In this document: positions 36,351-39,361 of the stretch, one piece after another
Layout of the letters: each line of letters opens with the position of its first letter
How positions within the stretch are numbered: the first letter of the stretch is position 1
Notes under the pieces: model-generated
Told to the model about the DNA's origin: nothing
Database searches by the model: none
What the model saw: the letters and a program-made list of their open reading frames with translations, nothing else
Assembly: GCA_947650155.1 (NCBI GenBank)
Contig: CANSUS010000033.1
Location: forward strand, 1-39,361
Source: an uncultured Lachnospiraceae bacterium
Lineage (GTDB): Bacteria; Bacillota; Clostridia; Lachnospirales; Lachnospiraceae
Direction: 5' to 3'
DNA length: 39,361 nucleotides
Made by a program: the position numbers and the translations under genes

Positions 36351-37463
36351 TTGAAAGGATATGCAGCTTGTGGTTTAGCATGGATTTTTTCTATTGTTGA
36401 GAAAAATTATAATATGGATATAAGAAAACAAATGATAAATTCCGTAGAGGGAATGTATGATTTTAAAGACTTGGAAAATATCTGGAAAGAGATATTGGAT
36501 ACAGAGATTACCAAAGTGGATATGGCAGATAAAAATGATTCACTTATGTATTTTATATTGTCATCAGAGAGTGTAAATTTATGTGATTTTCCTTCAGCTT
36601 CTTCCGAAATACTGATGAAACCGGAAGACCTGATAAGGGGATTGGAGTATGCATTCTGTAATTTTTATCAACCGGTTTTTATTCATTCAGATGACAGTGA
36701 AGAGTGGCTGGAGGAACTCCTTCATAGTGAACAATATGGGGCAGTGATATCTGAGGAATTTAAACGTCATACTGTCAGGCATATTAAAAAATATAAAAAG
36801 GGTACGGAAAGAAAAAATACAGTATATGTTTTTGATGATGATGACGAAATACCTGTCCATAATTTAAAAAGTCCTGCTATATTAAATATAGATGCGAATA
36901 ATATTGCATATCTTGCGGACAGAGTCAGACAGCTTTTGCCGTTTGTTTCCGGGATTTATATTAATTTGATGCATGCAGATGATGCTTTTGAATTGGACAA
37001 ATATGAAGAACAGTTATTATATATTGAAGATATGCTGATAGATTATTATGGAAGGGGAAAAGGTAAGGAGATCTGTCAGCTTACAGATGGTATTTTTACC
37101 GATAAAATAAAACAGTATTTTGCCGGAGAGAGTAGTATTACGCTGGCTCCTGACGGAAAAGTTTATCCCTGCCCCGCTTTTTTCTTCTATAAGCAATGGA
37201 ATATTGATATCAGCGATGTATATCAGTGCAGATCTTGTATTTATCAGAATTGTCCGGGCATGTGTAAACTTGCGGTATCATTAAAAATGCAGGATGCAAT
37301 AGTCCGTTTGGAGAGAAAATGCAGTGCGGAGTTGATGAAGAGACTTCAGGGAAGAAATAGTTTTCAGTATGAATATTACAGCATTCTGCCTTTAAAATAT
37401 GATGATCTTTTTGAACAGTACAATAAGAAAAGAACGGGAAATGGGACTTACTGGAGCAGCTAA
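36351..37463 (+). CDS. CXXX-repeat-peptide-maturase-like protein
   Basis: 370 residues from TTG 36351; the ribosome site is poor and ATG 36414 is an alternative. From about residue 64 it resembles, from memory, the 'CXXX repeat peptide maturase' family: 'LMYFILSSESVNLCDF', a middle 'SPAILNIDANNIAYLADRV' region, and a SPASM-like end with 'ITLAPDGKVYPCPAFFF' (C274), 'CRSCIYQNCPGMC' (C293, C296, C301, C305) and C324 in 'RLERKCSAEL'. It has no CxxxCxxC, so it is not itself a radical SAM enzyme; in known systems a separate radical SAM protein and a CXXX precursor are encoded nearby, but neither is in this window. The first 60 residues are an extension. It shares a putative BlaI-type operator with the receptor operon. 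Confidence 0.65.
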   Translation: MKGYAACGLAWIFSIVEKNYNMDIRKQMINSVEGMYDFKDLENIWKEILDTEITKVDMADKNDSLMYFILSSESVNLCDFPSASSEILMKPEDLIRGLEYAFCNFYQPVFIHSDDSEEWLEELLHSEQYGAVISEEFKRHTVRHIKKYKKGTERKNTVYVFDDDDEIPVHNLKSPAILNIDANNIAYLADRVRQLLPFVSGIYINLMHADDAFELDKYEEQLLYIEDMLIDYYGRGKGKEICQLTDGIFTDKIKQYFAGESSITLAPDGKVYPCPAFFFYKQWNIDISDVYQCRSCIYQNCPGMCKLAVSLKMQDAIVRLERKCSAELMKRLQGRNSFQYEYYSILPLKYDDLFEQYNKKRTGNGTYWSS

Positions 37464-37505
37464 GGTACGGGGGATTGGGAGACGGTTCTTTTGCACTGAC
37501 GATAA

Positions 37506-38504
37506 ATGATTGTGTTTATGACAGAGATGGATGGGCGTAATATGGGAATTACAAAAAACAGGCAGTCAGAAAAAGTGATTTGCCAAATGGCAAAAGCGGC
37601 ATTTCCGGATAAACAGATAAAAAATATTTCAGAGTTGACAGATGGAATGTGTAATGCTGCTTATTTGATTCAGTTTAAGGATGGAAAGGATAGTATTCTG
37701 AAGATTGCAGCAAAGGATAATAAGGGCTTTATGTCGAATGAGATCAATATGATGCAGGCGGAAGTAGAAGCTATGCGTATCATAAAGCAGCACAGTTTTG
37801 TTAAAGCGGCAGAAGTCCAATACTTTGATACGTCCAGAACTTTGTGCAGCGGAGAATATTTCTTTATGGAAGCATTAGAGGGCAGGAGTTTCTTTTCTGT
37901 GAAAGAGGATATGACAGAAAAGGAACAAAAGGCAGTTCATTATGAGATTGGACAGATTGAGAGAGAAATTACATCAATTAAAGGAGAACAATTCGGACTA
38001 TTAGGCGACGCCGGGCATCGCTTTGAACAGTTGTATGATTTTGTATTTTATCTGATGAATAATATACTGTCTGACGCGGAACAAAAGCAGGTTGCAATTG
38101 GAGTAGAAAAAAAGAAAATTTTAGAATGTCTGTGCAGGCAAAGGTCCGTTTTTGACTTGGTGGCAGAACCGGTGTTTGTACACTGGGATATGTGGGAAGG
38201 GAATATTTTTATCAAAGACGGGCATATATCGGGAATTATTGACTGGGAACGTGCTTTGTGGGGTGAGGCTTTTATGGATGACCGGTTTCGCGAACACAAC
38301 AGAACACAGGAATTTTTAAAGGGATATGGAAAAGAAAAATTCAATGAAGAAGAAATGTGCCGCATTTACTGGTATGATATATTTCTTTATCTGACCATGA
38401 TGACTGAAGGCGCATACAGACAGTACGAGGATGACAGTCAGTATCGGTGGGTCAAACCATTGTTTGAAGCGTCGTGGGAGAAGGTACAAAAATGGGGGCA
38501 ATGA
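37506..38504 (+). CDS. APH-type small-molecule kinase
   Basis: Up to 332 residues, aminoglycoside/choline phosphotransferase fold. 'LTDGMCNAAYLIQFKDGKDSILKIA' is the ATP loop with the lysine; the catalytic loop is H226-W-D228-MWEG-N233 and the metal aspartate D246 lies in 'GIIDWERAL'. All key residues are present. Start uncertain: ATGs at 37506, 37518, 37527 and 37542 are in frame and none has a strong ribosome site. The substrate is a hydroxylated small molecule, amino sugar or peptide; nothing shows it is an antibiotic. It follows the CXXX-type gene by 42 bp and overlaps the exporter by 13 bp, so they form one operon. Confidence 0.83.
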   Translation: MIVFMTEMDGRNMGITKNRQSEKVICQMAKAAFPDKQIKNISELTDGMCNAAYLIQFKDGKDSILKIAAKDNKGFMSNEINMMQAEVEAMRIIKQHSFVKAAEVQYFDTSRTLCSGEYFFMEALEGRSFFSVKEDMTEKEQKAVHYEIGQIEREITSIKGEQFGLLGDAGHRFEQLYDFVFYLMNNILSDAEQKQVAIGVEKKKILECLCRQRSVFDLVAEPVFVHWDMWEGNIFIKDGHISGIIDWERALWGEAFMDDRFREHNRTQEFLKGYGKEKFNEEEMCRIYWYDIFLYLTMMTEGAYRQYEDDSQYRWVKPLFEASWEKVQKWGQ

Positions 38505-39217
38505 TTTTTGCTGTTTTGGCTGCATATTATATAAAAGGGGTGTGTGGCTTTGCAAGCTCGCTTGTATTTTCTACTATTTTGAGTTTTGGGATCAATAATA
38601 TCAATATTACGCCCGTGGATCTGATTTTGAAAATTCCCAGTAATCTTATCATTGCCTGGAGGGGGAGAGGGGCTGTCAGATGGAAAGTGTGTCTGCCGCT
38701 CGCCGCCTTTGTTTTGATAGGAGATATTCCCGGAATTTTTCTGCTTAAGTACGCGGATGCAGGATGGATCAAAATTTTTTTTGGTCTGGTTATTGTCTGT
38801 ATGGGGAGCGGAATGCTTTTAAAGAGGGCAGAAGAGAAGCCGGACGCATCGAAAACAGGATTGAAACCGCTCCTTGTGACATCGGGAATCCTTTCCGGCA
38901 TATTATGCGGAATGTATGGAATAGGCGCGCTTCTTGCAGTATATGTGAGCCGTGTCACATCGGACAGCAGGGAGTTTAAGGCAAATATTTGTATGGCATA
39001 TATTGTGGACAATGCATTTCGGTTTATAATGTATCTTGCAACGGGTATCATTACATGGCAGACAGCGGTACAGGCAATGACGCTGTTTCCTTTCATGCTG
39101 GCAGGCTTGTTTTTGGGAATGAAAAGCAGCAGGTATATGGAAGAAAAAACAGTGAAGAAGTTTATGAATGTGATGCTGATTATTTCGGGTGCGGCATTGA
39201 TGATTAACAATATTTAA
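38492..39217 (+). CDS. TSUP (TauE/SafE) family membrane exporter
   Basis: 241 residues from ATG 38492, which has AAGGT 6 bases upstream; the frame is open to 38474. About seven to eight helices in two similar halves: 'YYIKGVCGFASSLVFSTILSFG' with 'NLIIAWRGRGAVRW', and 'GILSGILCGMYGIGALLAVYVS' with 'MFLGMKSS'-type end ('AGLFLGMKSSRYM'). The GxxxGFG-like turn and G-rich repeat are those of TSUP proteins, which move sulfite, sulfonates or small organic acids. Being the last gene of the operon, it may export the cluster's product or by-product. No terminator is seen before the window ends. Confidence 0.85.
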   Translation: MGAMIFAVLAAYYIKGVCGFASSLVFSTILSFGINNINITPVDLILKIPSNLIIAWRGRGAVRWKVCLPLAAFVLIGDIPGIFLLKYADAGWIKIFFGLVIVCMGSGMLLKRAEEKPDASKTGLKPLLVTSGILSGILCGMYGIGALLAVYVSRVTSDSREFKANICMAYIVDNAFRFIMYLATGIITWQTAVQAMTLFPFMLAGLFLGMKSSRYMEEKTVKKFMNVMLIISGAALMINNI

Positions 39218-39361
39218 AAAATTGGAAAACAAACAGTTGCTTACTAATAATATTGTTTTAACATAAATTTTGTATTTTTTTATAAAAAGGGGAAGAAATA
39301 TCGGTTCAATGTCATTAAGTTAAGCCAACAATTAAAATCTCTGTATCAGAATAATATGGAG

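Noticed and set aside
38527-39210. 227-residue minus-strand ORF
   Set aside because: Shadow of the TSUP exporter gene, which has clear membrane-protein periodicity on the plus strand.

Overview
The window looks like a chromosomal piece of an anaerobic, low-GC Clostridia bacterium, most likely a Lachnospiraceae member. This is inferred from gene content and style: strong AGGAGG-type ribosome sites, a MecA adaptor, spore/wall-lytic genes, an atpZ-atpI-headed ATP synthase operon, a CpI-like [FeFe] hydrogenase and many BlaI/M56-type and radical-SAM peptide genes. I see no rRNA, tRNA, CRISPR array, insertion sequence or replication origin.

Layout. (1) 1-2950, minus strand: a small RiPP cassette, read from 2950 down: short radical SAM enzyme, a 34-residue precursor peptide with a CGWSRC core, a terminator-like attenuator, a radical SAM/SPASM maturase and a PqqD-like recognition protein; it may continue past base 1. 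(2) 3237-3980: mecA on the minus strand, then a 635-bp intergenic stretch with divergent promoters and a short conserved-looking ORF. (3) 5039-10912: wall and housekeeping genes: GH18 SH3 hydrolase, CwlD-like amidase, threonylcarbamoyl-AMP synthase, rpiB, dCMP deaminase, coiled-coil SleB-like hydrolase; then a convergent DUF402 gene. (4) 11566-18877: complete F1Fo ATP synthase operon with its promoter and terminator; the c subunit carries the sodium-binding signature. (5) 18954-28070: a hypothetical gene, a methyltransferase, an 841-residue surface protein ending in a C39-like fold, a c-di-GMP phosphodiesterase with a dead GGDEF domain, and a hybrid histidine kinase. (6) 28095-31757: NADPH-type flavoprotein plus [FeFe] hydrogenase behind a promoter with a perfect cre box at the start site. 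(7) 31762-39217: accessory region. A BlaI/M56 receptor pair is followed by a promoter-to-terminator RNA of about 300 nt, an Rpn nuclease with an unusual leader, an ornithine-carbamoyltransferase-like protein, a CXXX-repeat-peptide-maturase-like protein, an APH-type kinase and a TSUP exporter.

How it fits together. The strongest new signal is a 17-bp imperfect dyad (GAA-N-AC-N5-GT-R-GTC) placed just after the -10 box of three separate promoters: that of the BlaI gene, that of the 33.7-kb RNA and that of the CXXX-maturase-like operon. This suggests one BlaI/M56 switch controls the RNA and a putative peptide- or metabolite-modifying operon. The second signal is the 34-residue RiPP precursor, too short for routine gene calling, with its two radical SAM enzymes. 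Edges: bases 1-112 hold only weak hairpins and no gene; 39218-39361 is AT-rich with nothing I can name.
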